Below, in pieces: positions 8,332 through 16,933 of a stretch of DNA of 64,000 bases. Both the position numbers and the translations under genes were made by a program. The DNA lies in assembly GCA_937891975.1 (NCBI GenBank), contig CALAUA010000015.1:1-64000 (forward strand), in the 5' to 3' direction. Position 1 is the stretch's first letter. Each line of letters opens with the position of its first letter. The DNA is from an uncultured Bacteroidales bacterium. GTDB taxonomy: Bacteria > Bacteroidota > Bacteroidia > Bacteroidales > Paludibacteraceae. The notes beneath the pieces are model-generated. The model saw nothing but the letters and a program-made list of their open reading frames with translations, made no database searches and was not told where the DNA came from.

Positions 8332-10371
8332 ATGAAAACATTAAAACTCATACAATCTGATTCTTATCTTCGTCCTTACGCCAATGCGATTGAAGGACGT
8401 TATAACTATGCTGTCTATCAAGAGAAGAAACTGACTGATGGACAGAAACTCAGTGATTGGGCGAATGGTCATCTCTATTTTGGCTTGCACAACGTGGAAG
8501 GTAAGTGGATTTTCCGCGAGTGGGCACCTAACGCCACGGCTATTTATATAATCGGAGACTTCAACGGATGGCAAAAGAACGAAGCTTATCGCTTGCAGCC
8601 CACTGAGAATGGCGTTTGGGAAGTGACTCTGGCTGAAGACATGCTCAAGCATGAACAACTATACAAACTGCTCGTAGAATGGCAAGGTGGCTCCGGAGAA
8701 CGTATCCCAAGTTACGCACGCCGCGTGGTACAAGACGAACAAACCAAACTCTTCTCTGCACAAGTGTGGGAGCCAAAAGAGGTTAAAACAGAAAAGTTAA
8801 AAGTAAAAGGTGCAAAGCGTAGAAAAGCAGGCGACCCACTGTTTATCTACGAATGTCATATCGGTATGTCCAGCGAGGAGGAGAAGGTAAACTCCTACGA
8901 TGAATTCCGTCGCGATGTACTGCCACGTATTGCTAAATTGGGCTATAACTGCTTGCAGATTATGGCCATCCAAGAGCACCCTTATTATGGCAGTTTCGGA
9001 TACCACGTATCGAACTTCTTTGCCGTATCATCTCGCCAAGGCACACCCGAAGAACTCAAACACTTGATTGCTGATGCACATGCCTATGGCATGGATGTGA
9101 TTATGGATCTTGTTCATTCGCATGCGGTAAAGAATGAATTGGAGGGATTGGGTAAATTTGATGGTTCTACCTATCAGTATTTCCACGATGGACCCAAACG
9201 CGAGCACCCAGCATGGGATAGTCTCTGCTTCAACTATGGCAAAGACGAGGTGCTTCATTTCTTGCTCTCCAACTGCAAGTTCTGGATGGATGAATATGAC
9301 TTCGATGGTTTCCGCTTTGACGGCGTGACCTCTATGATGTACCAGAGTCACGGTCTGGGCGAGGACTTTGTGGACTACTCCTGCTACTACAATGGCAACG
9401 AGGATGGCGATGCGATATGCTACCTCACTTTGGCAAACAAGCTCATTCACGAAGTGAAGAAGAACGCCATTACAATAGCCGAGGACATGTCGGGTATGCC
9501 AGGATTGGCTTATCCTATCAAAGACGGCGGAATGGGCTTTGACTACCGATTGGCAATGGGTATTCCAGACTTCTGGATCAAGTATATCAAAGAAGTACGC
9601 GACGAAGACTGGAAGGCAGGTCATATCTTCTACGAGATGACCAACCGCCGTCAGGATGAGAAGACCATCTCCTATGCCGAGAGCCACGACCAAGCATTGG
9701 TGGGCGATAAGACGATCATCTTCCGCCTCTGCGATGCAGATATGTATTGGCACTTCGAGAAGGGTCACTCCACCTATATGGTGGATCGCGGTCTGGCACT
9801 CCACAAGATGATTCGCCTCGTGACTGCCTCCACCATCAATGGTGGTTACCTCACCTTCATGGGTAACGAGTTTGGTCATCCAGAGTGGATTGACTTCCCC
9901 CGTCAAGGCAACGGCTGGAGCCATAAGTATGCACGCCGCCAATGGAGTTTGGTGGATAACCCACGCTACTTCTTCTCCTGCCTCAACCTCTTCGACGAGA
10001 AGATGGTGCACCTACTGCGAGAGCACTTGACACCTGTCAAAGATAAACAATACGGCACACATCTTCCATGGGAAGATAAGCTCTGCGACAACGAGGGCGA
10101 CCAAGTGGTAGCATTCCAACGCGGCGACCTGGTGTTTGTCTTCAACTGGAATGGAGTGAAGTCGTTCGAGGGCTATGGTATCCCTGTACCAGAAGGCAAA
10201 TATAAAGTAGTACTCAATACCGACGCCAAAGAGTTCGCGGGCTTTGGTTTGTCGGACGATAGTGTGGAGCACTTCACACAACCCGATACGGGATATCTGC
10301 CAGCAGGCAAGGGATGGTTGCAACTCTATATCCCTGCCCGTAGCGCAGTTGTACTCCAGAAAGTGGATTAG
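8332..10371 (+). CDS. glgB: 1,4-alpha-glucan branching enzyme
   Basis: 679 aa. Introduces alpha-1,6 branches into glycogen. A CBM48 module (residues about 45-135, including FREWAPNATAIYIIGDFNGW) precedes a GH13 catalytic domain. Catalytic landmarks are DVIMDLVHSHAVKN (about 256), the nucleophile Asp in GFRFDGVTSMMY (about 327), the acid Glu in AEDMSGMP (about 383) and YAESHDQALVGDK (about 450). The motif forms resemble the eukaryote-like branching enzymes. Residues about 149-162 (KTEKLKVKGAKRRK) are encoded by a 7-bp tandem repeat between CBM48 and the barrel, probably an inserted linker. Confidence 0.94.
   Translation: MKTLKLIQSDSYLRPYANAIEGRYNYAVYQEKKLTDGQKLSDWANGHLYFGLHNVEGKWIFREWAPNATAIYIIGDFNGWQKNEAYRLQPTENGVWEVTLAEDMLKHEQLYKLLVEWQGGSGERIPSYARRVVQDEQTKLFSAQVWEPKEVKTEKLKVKGAKRRKAGDPLFIYECHIGMSSEEEKVNSYDEFRRDVLPRIAKLGYNCLQIMAIQEHPYYGSFGYHVSNFFAVSSRQGTPEELKHLIADAHAYGMDVIMDLVHSHAVKNELEGLGKFDGSTYQYFHDGPKREHPAWDSLCFNYGKDEVLHFLLSNCKFWMDEYDFDGFRFDGVTSMMYQSHGLGEDFVDYSCYYNGNEDGDAICYLTLANKLIHEVKKNAITIAEDMSGMPGLAYPIKDGGMGFDYRLAMGIPDFWIKYIKEVRDEDWKAGHIFYEMTNRRQDEKTISYAESHDQALVGDKTIIFRLCDADMYWHFEKGHSTYMVDRGLALHKMIRLVTASTINGGYLTFMGNEFGHPEWIDFPRQGNGWSHKYARRQWSLVDNPRYFFSCLNLFDEKMVHLLREHLTPVKDKQYGTHLPWEDKLCDNEGDQVVAFQRGDLVFVFNWNGVKSFEGYGIPVPEGKYKVVLNTDAKEFAGFGLSDDSVEHFTQPDTGYLPAGKGWLQLYIPARSAVVLQKVD
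8781..8812 (+). repeat. 7-bp tandem array inside glgB
   Basis: On the complementary strand the segment reads as units CTTTTAC, TTTTAAC, TTTTCTG, TTTTAAC. It encodes a lysine-rich linker between the carbohydrate-binding module and the catalytic barrel. A related array encodes ELKGERLEVKGED in the NlpC/P60 gene (44661-44694). Confidence 0.6.
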
Positions 10372-10425
10372 GTCCCGCCTCGCGACTCCCGACAAAAAAT
10401 ATTAACACAATAAACATACACAACC

Positions 10426-11235
10426 ATGAGATTAATCGTTCAACCAAACTATGACCTACTTTCAGAGTGGGCAGCAAACTATGTAGCTAAACGCATCAAT
10501 GAGTTCGCTCCAAAAGAGGGTAATCCTTTCGTATTAGGTTTGCCAACTGGCTCTTCACCTCTCGGTATGTATCGCAATCTTATTAAATTATACCAAGAGG
10601 GTAAAGTTAGTTTCCGCAATATGGTAACATTCAACATGGATGAATATGTAGGAATACCTGAAGATCACCCAGAAAGTTATCATACTTTCATGTGGAAGAA
10701 CTTCTTCTCTCATATTGATATCCGTCCTGAGAATGTGAATATCCTTAACGGTAATGCAGAGGATTTAGTAGCTGAGTGTGCTCGCTACGAAGAGAAAATC
10801 AAGAACTACGGAGGTATCAAACTATTCTTAGGTGGCATTGGTCCTGATGGTCATATTGCATTCAATGAGCCAGGTAGTTCACTCACATCTCGCACACGCA
10901 AGAAAGAACTTACTACCGACACCATCATCGCCAACTCTCGTTTCTTCGACAACGATGTAAACAAAGTGCCTAAGACTGCACTCACCGTAGGTGTAGGTAC
11001 CATCATGGATGCCAAAGAGGTGCTTATTATGGTGAATGGTCATAACAAGGCACGTGCTCTCCAACACGCTGTAGAAGAGCCAATCTCACATATGTGGACC
11101 ATCTCTGCGCTTCAAATGCACCAACACGGTATCATCGTGGCAGATGAAGCTGCTTGCGCTGAACTCAAAGTGGGTACTTACAACTACTTCAAAGACATTG
11201 AGAAGAACAACCTCGATCCAAAATCATTGCTCTAA
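10426..11235 (+). CDS. nagB: Glucosamine-6-phosphate deaminase
   Basis: 269 aa. Converts glucosamine 6-phosphate to fructose 6-phosphate and ammonia. Conserved blocks are LGLPTGSSPLGMY (about 38), NMDEYVGIPEDHPESYHTFM (about 69) with the catalytic Asp, and GGIGPDGHIAFNEPGSSL (about 133) with the catalytic His. The length equals that of well-known NagB proteins. The TAATG junction with cysS couples translation of the two genes although their functions differ. Confidence 0.97.
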   Translation: MRLIVQPNYDLLSEWAANYVAKRINEFAPKEGNPFVLGLPTGSSPLGMYRNLIKLYQEGKVSFRNMVTFNMDEYVGIPEDHPESYHTFMWKNFFSHIDIRPENVNILNGNAEDLVAECARYEEKIKNYGGIKLFLGGIGPDGHIAFNEPGSSLTSRTRKKELTTDTIIANSRFFDNDVNKVPKTALTVGVGTIMDAKEVLIMVNGHNKARALQHAVEEPISHMWTISALQMHQHGIIVADEAACAELKVGTYNYFKDIEKNNLDPKSLL

Positions 11236-12713
11236 TGCTACAAATCTATAATACACTTAGTCGTCAAAAAGAGTATTTTCGCCCATTGCACGAAGGACAC
11301 GTTGGTATGTATGTCTGCGGTCCTACCGTGTATGGCGACGCACACTTGGGACACGCACGCCCTGCTATCACCTTTGATTTACTCTATCGCTACTTGCAGC
11401 ACCTCGGTTACAAGGTGCGCTATGTGCGCAATATCACCGATGTAGGTCATTTGGAGCATGATGCCGATGAGGGCGAAGATAAGATAGCCAAGAAAGCTCG
11501 CCTTGAGCAACTCGAACCTATGGAAGTCGTTCAGTATTTTACAAACCGCTATCACCGCGATATGGAACTGCTGAACGTGTTGCCACCATCTATCGAGCCA
11601 CATGCTAGCGGACATATCATCGAGCAGATTGCTTTTGTGCAGAAAATCATGGACAAGGGCTATGCCTATGTCAGCAACGGTAGCGTATATATGGATGTCG
11701 AGAAATACGCCAAGGATTATCCTTATGGCAAACTCTCGGGTCGTAACCTCGAAGATATCGTTACCGAGACCCGCGAGCTCGATGGCCAGCAAGAGAAGAA
11801 GCATAGCTTCGACTTTGCACTATGGAAAAAAGCAGCACCTGAACATATCATGCACTGGCCAAGTCCTTGGAGCGAAGGCTTCCCTGGCTGGCATATGGAG
11901 TGTTCGGCTATGGGTACGAAGTACCTCGGCGAGCAGTTTGATATTCATGGTGGTGGTATGGACCTGATGTTCCCTCACCACGAAGCAGAGATTGCACAGA
12001 GTTGCGCAGCGTTGGGACACGACAGTGTCCACTATTGGATGCACAACAATATGATTACTATCGCAGGCAAGAAGATGGGTAAGAGCTACAACAACTTCAT
12101 TACGTTGGAGCAATTCTTCGAGGGTAAGCACGAGTTGTTGGAACAACCATTCTCACCCATGACCATTCGTTTCTTCATTCTGCAAGCACACTATCGTTCT
12201 ACAGTGGACTTCTCCAACGATGCACTCGTGGCAGCAGAGAAAGGATTGGCACGCCTCACCGAAGCATACCAACGCCTGATGAAGATTCAACCTTCAGCTA
12301 CTACTTCTGAACATCTGAACCCTGAACTCCTCAACGCGCTTCGCACTCGTTGCCAAGAGGCAATGGATGATGATCTGAACTCGCCAATCGTGATTTCGCA
12401 TTTGTTTGATTCCGCGCGCGCTATCAATACCATATTTGATGGCAAAGGCACTATCAATGAGGCAGACCTCAAGGAACTGCGTGAAGTGTGGAAGACCTAC
12501 GCAATAGACATTCTCGGTTTGCAACTCGACGGTGCACAAGATACAGGTGCGGGTATAGATGCATACAAAGGCGCGATAGACATGCTGCTGAATATGCGTT
12601 TGGAGGCAAAACGCAACAAGGATTGGGCTACCAGCGACAAGATTCGCAACGAATTGACTGCTCTTGGCTTCACCATCAAAGATACCAAGGACGGCTTCGA
12701 ATGGAGTTTATAA
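11235..12713 (+). CDS. cysS: Cysteinyl-tRNA synthetase
   Basis: 492 aa class Ia aminoacyl-tRNA synthetase. The HIGH box appears as HLGHARP (about 38) and the KMSKS box as KKMGKSYNN (about 280). Zinc ligands are visible: Cys in MYVCGPTVYGD, GWHMECSAM (about 220) and the HHEAE motif. The C-terminal DALR-like helical domain ends at EWSL. The ATG overlaps the nagB stop codon (TAATG). Confidence 0.97.
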   Translation: MLQIYNTLSRQKEYFRPLHEGHVGMYVCGPTVYGDAHLGHARPAITFDLLYRYLQHLGYKVRYVRNITDVGHLEHDADEGEDKIAKKARLEQLEPMEVVQYFTNRYHRDMELLNVLPPSIEPHASGHIIEQIAFVQKIMDKGYAYVSNGSVYMDVEKYAKDYPYGKLSGRNLEDIVTETRELDGQQEKKHSFDFALWKKAAPEHIMHWPSPWSEGFPGWHMECSAMGTKYLGEQFDIHGGGMDLMFPHHEAEIAQSCAALGHDSVHYWMHNNMITIAGKKMGKSYNNFITLEQFFEGKHELLEQPFSPMTIRFFILQAHYRSTVDFSNDALVAAEKGLARLTEAYQRLMKIQPSATTSEHLNPELLNALRTRCQEAMDDDLNSPIVISHLFDSARAINTIFDGKGTINEADLKELREVWKTYAIDILGLQLDGAQDTGAGIDAYKGAIDMLLNMRLEAKRNKDWATSDKIRNELTALGFTIKDTKDGFEWSL

Positions 12714-12755
12714 CAATATTGAACAATGTTGAACTATATTGAGCAACTATTGAAC
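12712..12755. repeat. 10-bp tandem array (GTTCAACATT type), first copy
   Basis: On the complement this reads as near-10-bp units GTTCAATAGTT, GCTCAATATA, GTTCAACATT, GTTCAATATT. It contains the ATG of the following gene and encodes its first residues MLNYIEQLLN. Two further copies lie at 57152-57196 and 62350-62396; the latter encodes MLNHVEH at another N-terminus. Confidence 0.75.
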
Positions 12756-13421
12756 ATAAAATTAGTCCTGCTAGCAGCAGGATTAATTTTTGTATGTACT
12801 TCGTGTGCCCCTAAAGCGGATGAGGCAAATAATGATATGATAGAAGATGTTCTGGTCGCTTATCCTGGTCGCACGTTTAGCTATAAAGATAAGTTCTGTG
12901 ATACCCAAGCCAAGCAGGAGAAAGCAGCTAAAACCATTGGTTTGGCGACTCCTCCGAAGAATCGCCAAGAGGCAGCACGTATGCGCAGCCAGTTGAAACT
13001 CATCAAAAGCAACGACAACTATATCGTGGATTCGCTTACGTATTCTATTCCGTATCTGGTGCCTGCTGCGGCAGCCGAACTAGAGCGTATTGGTGAGGGA
13101 TTTGCGGATATTTTGCAACGCAATGGATTACCCCACTATCAGTTTTATGTCACCAGTGTGCTTCGCACCAAAGATGATATCAAACAACTACAAAAAAGTG
13201 GTAACATCAATGCTACCACTAATTCTTGCCACAACTATGGCACCACTTTTGACTTGGCATACTTCCGTTTTAATAAGGTAGCGCGCACGCGCGAATACAT
13301 GCATCAAGATAATTTGAAATTGGTTTTAGGGCAAGTCTTGCTTAATGAGCAACGAGCTGGACGTATATATGTAAAATACGAATGGAAACAAGCCTGTTTT
13401 CATGTTACAGTAAGACAGTAG
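12726..13421 (+). CDS. DUF5715 family lipoprotein, peptidase M15-like
   Basis: 231 aa. The signal peptide (LVLLAAGLIFVCTSC) ends in a lipobox Cys near residue 27. The first ten residues come from the 10-bp repeat at 12712-12755 and include a Glu unusual for a signal n-region. The C-terminal half has TSVLRTKDDIKQLQ, SCHNYGTTFDLAYFR and a final CFHV, matching the His/Asp/His arrangement of D,D-carboxypeptidase-like M15 proteins, so a periplasmic peptidoglycan peptidase is likely. The DUF5715 assignment rests on recall of the family pattern. Confidence 0.8.
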   Translation: MLNYIEQLLNIKLVLLAAGLIFVCTSCAPKADEANNDMIEDVLVAYPGRTFSYKDKFCDTQAKQEKAAKTIGLATPPKNRQEAARMRSQLKLIKSNDNYIVDSLTYSIPYLVPAAAAELERIGEGFADILQRNGLPHYQFYVTSVLRTKDDIKQLQKSGNINATTNSCHNYGTTFDLAYFRFNKVARTREYMHQDNLKLVLGQVLLNEQRAGRIYVKYEWKQACFHVTVRQ

Positions 13422-13474
13422 ATTTTGCAAATCTTAATAAAAAGGTGTATTTTTTGAATAAAAAAACACTTTTG

Positions 13475-13506
13475 TTTGGTTCTTTCAAAATAATTGTGTA
13501 CCTTTG
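13475..13506 (+). promoter_or_regulatory. Promoter of the AraC-family gene
   Basis: -33 TTTGG at 13475-13479 and -7 TACCTTTG at 13499-13506, spacing 20 bp. The box overlaps the most upstream in-frame ATG (13494), so translation must start at 13530. Confidence 0.8.
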
Positions 13507-13529
13507 CGGCGATAAATCACAATGGCTAT

Positions 13530-14372
13530 ATGCAAAACGAAATTCCTTTGATAGATTGCCCGATAGATTATATCTTTGGTGAGGCAAGTGGTAAAGTGCT
13601 AAATGAGTACATGCGTTTCCCTTGTAAGATCAAGTGTGGCGTGTATGCGTTTATGGCGGCGGGTACTGCGCGTGCCACCGTGAATATTACGCAGTATGAG
13701 TTTACAGAAAATGATGTGCTATATTTGGCTCCTAATAGTTTCTTCCGTGTGCATGAGTTTAGCGAAGATGCACGTGTGTTGTACATTGTGTTGTCATCTT
13801 CGTTCTTGGAAAAGAATGCATATAGTATTCGTCGACCTCGTTTGACAGTAATGGATGCATGTCAAATTGTGAATGTGAATGAGCAGCAAAAGAATGTAAT
13901 TTTGCATTTTTCTCAAGTGTTAGAGGAGGCAGTCAATTGTGCTCCAAGTATGATTGATACGGAGCGTATGGTGCATGTGTATAATCTGATTCACTTGATT
14001 TTCCATGATTATTTATTAGCCAATAGCGAGAAGAAAACGCAACCGATGGATCGTAAGTCGGAGATATTCCAAGAATATAGCGAACTGGTGATGAAGCATT
14101 ATCAAGAATGGCATCATGTATCGGAGTATGCTTCAGCAATGCATATTACCGTACCTCATTTGTGCTCTACGATTAAGCAAGCTAGTACGCGTACTGCAGG
14201 TGACTTAATAGTAGAAGCAATATTGACGGATGCTAAAGCGCAATTGAAGTTGTCAATTTCACCAATCAAAGAAATTGCCATTAGTTTGGGTTTTGAAAAT
14301 GTGGCATTCTTTAATCGTTTCTTCAAAACACATACAGGAATGACACCAAAAGCGTATCGCATGGCGGACTGA
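13530..14372 (+). CDS. AraC family transcriptional regulator
   Basis: 280 aa from ATG 13530; the in-frame ATG at 13494 lies inside the promoter and cannot be used. An N-terminal cupin-like sensor region (residues about 20-140) is followed by the AraC HTH pair (about 185-280). The second helix-turn-helix carries the family signature ISPIKEIAISLGFENVAFFN, then RFFKTHTGMTPKAYR. The ligand is unknown. It stands as a single gene between cysS-DUF5715 and rpmH. Confidence 0.9.
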   Translation: MQNEIPLIDCPIDYIFGEASGKVLNEYMRFPCKIKCGVYAFMAAGTARATVNITQYEFTENDVLYLAPNSFFRVHEFSEDARVLYIVLSSSFLEKNAYSIRRPRLTVMDACQIVNVNEQQKNVILHFSQVLEEAVNCAPSMIDTERMVHVYNLIHLIFHDYLLANSEKKTQPMDRKSEIFQEYSELVMKHYQEWHHVSEYASAMHITVPHLCSTIKQASTRTAGDLIVEAILTDAKAQLKLSISPIKEIAISLGFENVAFFNRFFKTHTGMTPKAYRMAD

Positions 14373-14415
14373 TAATATCTAAATTCGTGTTTTTTTTGTA
14401 AAAAAGCAAGAAATA

Positions 14416-14447
14416 TTTGGTCAATCCAAAAAAAAGCAGTACCTTTG
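14416..14447 (+). promoter_or_regulatory. Promoter of rpmH
   Basis: -33 TTTGG at 14416-14420 in the context TTTGGTCAATCC, -7 TACCTTTG at 14440-14447, spacing 20 bp. The leader to the rpmH ATG is about 58 nt. Confidence 0.8.
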
Positions 14448-14511
14448 CACGCTTTTTCGCACGAAATTATTAACCAGCCCACGAGATGGGGCATAAAATG
14501 AGATAAAGACA

Positions 14512-14670
14512 ATGAAACGTACATTCCAACCCAGCCAACGTCGTCGTCGTAACAAACACGGTTTCCGTGCTCGTATGGCTACTGCAAATGGTCGTCGCGT
14601 ATTGGCAGCTCGCCGTGCACATGGTCGTAAGAAACTTACCGTAGCAGACGAAGGTCGTCATAAACGTTAA
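14512..14670 (+). CDS. rpmH: 50S ribosomal protein L34
   Basis: 52 aa, nearly half basic residues. It begins MKRTFQPSQRRRRNKHGFRA and continues RMATANGRRVLAARRAHGRK, the canonical L34 pattern, with a short acidic-basic tail ending RHKR. It has its own promoter and a hairpin terminator just downstream. In many bacteria rpmH neighbours rnpA and the origin region; that is not the case here. Confidence 0.98.
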   Translation: MKRTFQPSQRRRRNKHGFRARMATANGRRVLAARRAHGRKKLTVADEGRHKR

Positions 14671-14675
14671 GAATA

Positions 14676-14726
14676 AGCCGAAGACCTTAAGGACACCTAA
14701 AGTCCTTAACGACCTTAAAGACCTTA
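14676..14726. repeat. 9-bp tandem repeats (GACCTTAAN type)
   Basis: Five near-copies of GACCTTAAG/GTCCTTAAC in tandem, one of them a 10-mer, between the rpmH stop codon and its terminator hairpin. Some neighbouring units can pair with each other (AAGGAC/GTCCTT). Confidence 0.6.
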
Positions 14727-14752
14727 GGGAAAAGAGTTGTGACTCCTTTCCC
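14727..14752 (+). terminator. rpmH terminator hairpin
   Basis: GGGAAAAGAG pairs with CTCCTTTCCC around a TTGTGA loop; one position is a G-T pair. A short T-rich tail follows. Confidence 0.65.
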
Positions 14753-14793
14753 TTGTTGTGTTAAATAGTATAAAATTATAAGACTTCGTTTTT

Positions 14794-15129
14794 ATGGAAT
14801 CAACAAGACAACAAAAGATAGAACGTTTGATTCAGAAGGATCTAAGTGACATATTATTAAGGTACGCTCGCGCGATGCGCGGTACGCTAATATCTGTGAG
14901 TGAAGTACGAATTTCCACCGATTTAAGCATTGCTCACGTTTATTTAAGTGTGTTCCCACAGGATAAGGTGGCTAATACAATTGCACAAGTGCAAGAGGAT
15001 ACTGCCAAAATTCGTGGTGAAATGGGACATCTGCAACGCCATCAATTACGAATTATTCCTGAACTGCATTTCCATTTGGATGAAACCATTGATAAGATGG
15101 CACGTATAGACGAATTGCTCAAGCAATAA
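14794..15129 (+). CDS. rbfA: Ribosome-binding factor A
   Basis: 111 aa, the usual size. RbfA is a KH-fold protein that binds the 30S head-neck region during 16S rRNA maturation. The start MESTRQQKIERLIQKDLSDILL and the central VSEVRISTDLSIAHVYLSVF (about residue 38) are typical; the C-terminus ending in PELHFHLDETIDKMARIDELL is the conserved final segment. It probably shares a transcript with the permease gene that begins 46 nt downstream. Confidence 0.95.
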   Translation: MESTRQQKIERLIQKDLSDILLRYARAMRGTLISVSEVRISTDLSIAHVYLSVFPQDKVANTIAQVQEDTAKIRGEMGHLQRHQLRIIPELHFHLDETIDKMARIDELLKQ

Positions 15130-15175
15130 TATTGATTGAGCCTTCGGAAATCTTACGGTATCGCTTCGGAAGTGC

Positions 15176-16387
15176 ATGAAGACAGAATTAAAAATAGCAT
15201 GGCGGTATTTGTTTTCGAAAAAACAATTCAATGCCATTCACATTATCACTGCTATATCTTCAGCAGCGGTAGGGGTGGTGACGGCTGCGATGATATGTGT
15301 ATTAAGCGTGATGAATGGATTTGGGGTGTTGGTGGAACAAATGTTCTCGCAATTTGACCCCGATTTGCGTATTACAGCTCAAACAGGTAAGTCGTTTTCT
15401 ATTTCAGAAGAGAAACGTGGTGAGTTGTTGGATTTGCCTTCGGTTAACTTATTGAGTGAAAGCATTACAGAAACGGCATTGGTTTATTTTGAGGATAAAC
15501 AAATGCCTGTGCAATTGATGGGTGTAGACTCTTGTTTTGCTGCATTGACTGAGATTGAGCAAATTATTACAGATGGCCACTACGAGGTGTATGATGGTGC
15601 TTTTGATCGTGCAGTGTTAGGACAAGGATTGGCATGGAAATTAGGTATAGGTGCGCGTTTTGTACGTGGTATAGAAGTGTATGCGCCGAAGCGTGATGGA
15701 AAAGTGAATATGCTACGTCCCGATGTGAATTTTAATAGAGAAACCTGCTTTATTTCAGGCACTTTTGCTGTGAATCAGCAAAAGTATGATGAAAATATGA
15801 TGTTGGTGGACATTAATTTGACACGCAGGTTATTAGATTATAGTGCCAATGAAGTGAGTGCTCTACAAATAGGTTTGGTAGAAGGGTATAGTACAAAAAA
15901 TGCGAAGCGTGAGATTAGTAGTGTGCTAGGTGAAGGATATCTCCTACAAGATCGCTATGAACAACAAGAGGACTTTTTCAAGATCTTACGCATCGAAAAG
16001 TTGTTAACCGCACTATTACTAGTGTTCATACTTTTGATAGCGACGTTTAATGGCATAGGGGCACTATCCATGCTAATTCTTGACAAACAGCAAGACATTC
16101 GTACTTTATCTCATCTAGGTGCTGATGATAAAATGATTCGTAGAGTGTTTATGTTTGAAGGATGGATTAGTACTGCTTTAGGCGCATTTGCAGGTTTAAT
16201 AATAGGTCTAGTGGTTTGTTTGTTACAAGAACATTTGGGGTTGTTGAAGTTGGGCAATGGCGCGGAATATATCGTATCGTCTTATCCAGTTGCTGTTCAG
16301 GGATGGGATATTGTGTTGGTAGTAATTGTTGTCTTGCTTTTAGGCGCTATATCTTCGTGGATACCTACACGCAAACTAAAAAAATGA
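15176..16387 (+). CDS. FtsX-like ABC transporter permease (lipoprotein-releasing LolC/E type)
   Basis: 403 aa. One N-terminal transmembrane helix (about 20-45), a large periplasmic domain (about 50-270) and three C-terminal helices (about 280, 325, 375) give the LolC/E and MacB-PCD topology. The start AWRYLFSKKQFNAIHIIT is typical of LolE-type proteins, which release lipoproteins from the inner membrane. The partner ATPase (LolD) is not in this window. Its stop overlaps the next ATG (ATGA). Confidence 0.88.
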   Translation: MKTELKIAWRYLFSKKQFNAIHIITAISSAAVGVVTAAMICVLSVMNGFGVLVEQMFSQFDPDLRITAQTGKSFSISEEKRGELLDLPSVNLLSESITETALVYFEDKQMPVQLMGVDSCFAALTEIEQIITDGHYEVYDGAFDRAVLGQGLAWKLGIGARFVRGIEVYAPKRDGKVNMLRPDVNFNRETCFISGTFAVNQQKYDENMMLVDINLTRRLLDYSANEVSALQIGLVEGYSTKNAKREISSVLGEGYLLQDRYEQQEDFFKILRIEKLLTALLLVFILLIATFNGIGALSMLILDKQQDIRTLSHLGADDKMIRRVFMFEGWISTALGAFAGLIIGLVVCLLQEHLGLLKLGNGAEYIVSSYPVAVQGWDIVLVVIVVLLLGAISSWIPTRKLKK

Positions 16388-16926
16388 AGAGTATGAAACT
16401 TTATTTGTATATCATAATACTATTGTTGGCGGTCGCTTGCCATCCTACTAACAAGCCAACACTTCCATCTGGATTACAGCGAGCAGATAGCATATATACA
16501 CAGGCGGACTTTCGTACATATGGTGATTACTATAATAGTAATCACCAAGTATATGCAATTGACTTGCTATCCGAGGGCTTACAGTACGATTCCTTGTGGC
16601 GTATAACAGGATCGGGTTGTAATTTGTTTTTATCAGATATTTTTGTCGCTAGTGATAATACAATGCGATTACCAGCGGGTACTTATGAAATGGATTCCGC
16701 AGCTAAGGAAATGTGTTTTTTATGTGGCATGTATTTTGAGGGAAATGTCACAGGAACCTATCTGCTACAGATTGAAGAAGATCAAATACAGCGCATTACA
16801 CTATTCACAAGTGGCACAATGAAGATCAATTATGAAGGTGATGACGTGTTGTTGGATTTTAACCTCTATACCGAGGACTCTACTTACTATCATGCCACCT
16901 ACAAAGGTCCTGCGATGTACCGATAA
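16384..16926 (+). CDS. Lipoprotein of unknown function
   Basis: 180 aa from ATG 16384, which overlaps the permease stop codon. MKSMKLYLYIIILLLAVACH is a lipoprotein signal. The mature part is short, beta-rich and contains three further Cys (GSGCNLF, EMCFLCGMYF). I do not recognise it. Translational coupling to a Lol-type permease and its position before xerD suggest a steadily expressed envelope protein. Confidence 0.75.
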   Translation: MKSMKLYLYIIILLLAVACHPTNKPTLPSGLQRADSIYTQADFRTYGDYYNSNHQVYAIDLLSEGLQYDSLWRITGSGCNLFLSDIFVASDNTMRLPAGTYEMDSAAKEMCFLCGMYFEGNVTGTYLLQIEEDQIQRITLFTSGTMKINYEGDDVLLDFNLYTEDSTYYHATYKGPAMYR

Positions 16927-16933
16927 TGTACCA

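Noticed and set aside
9028..10011. 327-codon open frame antisense to glgB
   Set aside because: The glgB reading is certain from catalytic motifs; the antisense frame is a by-product of its codon use.
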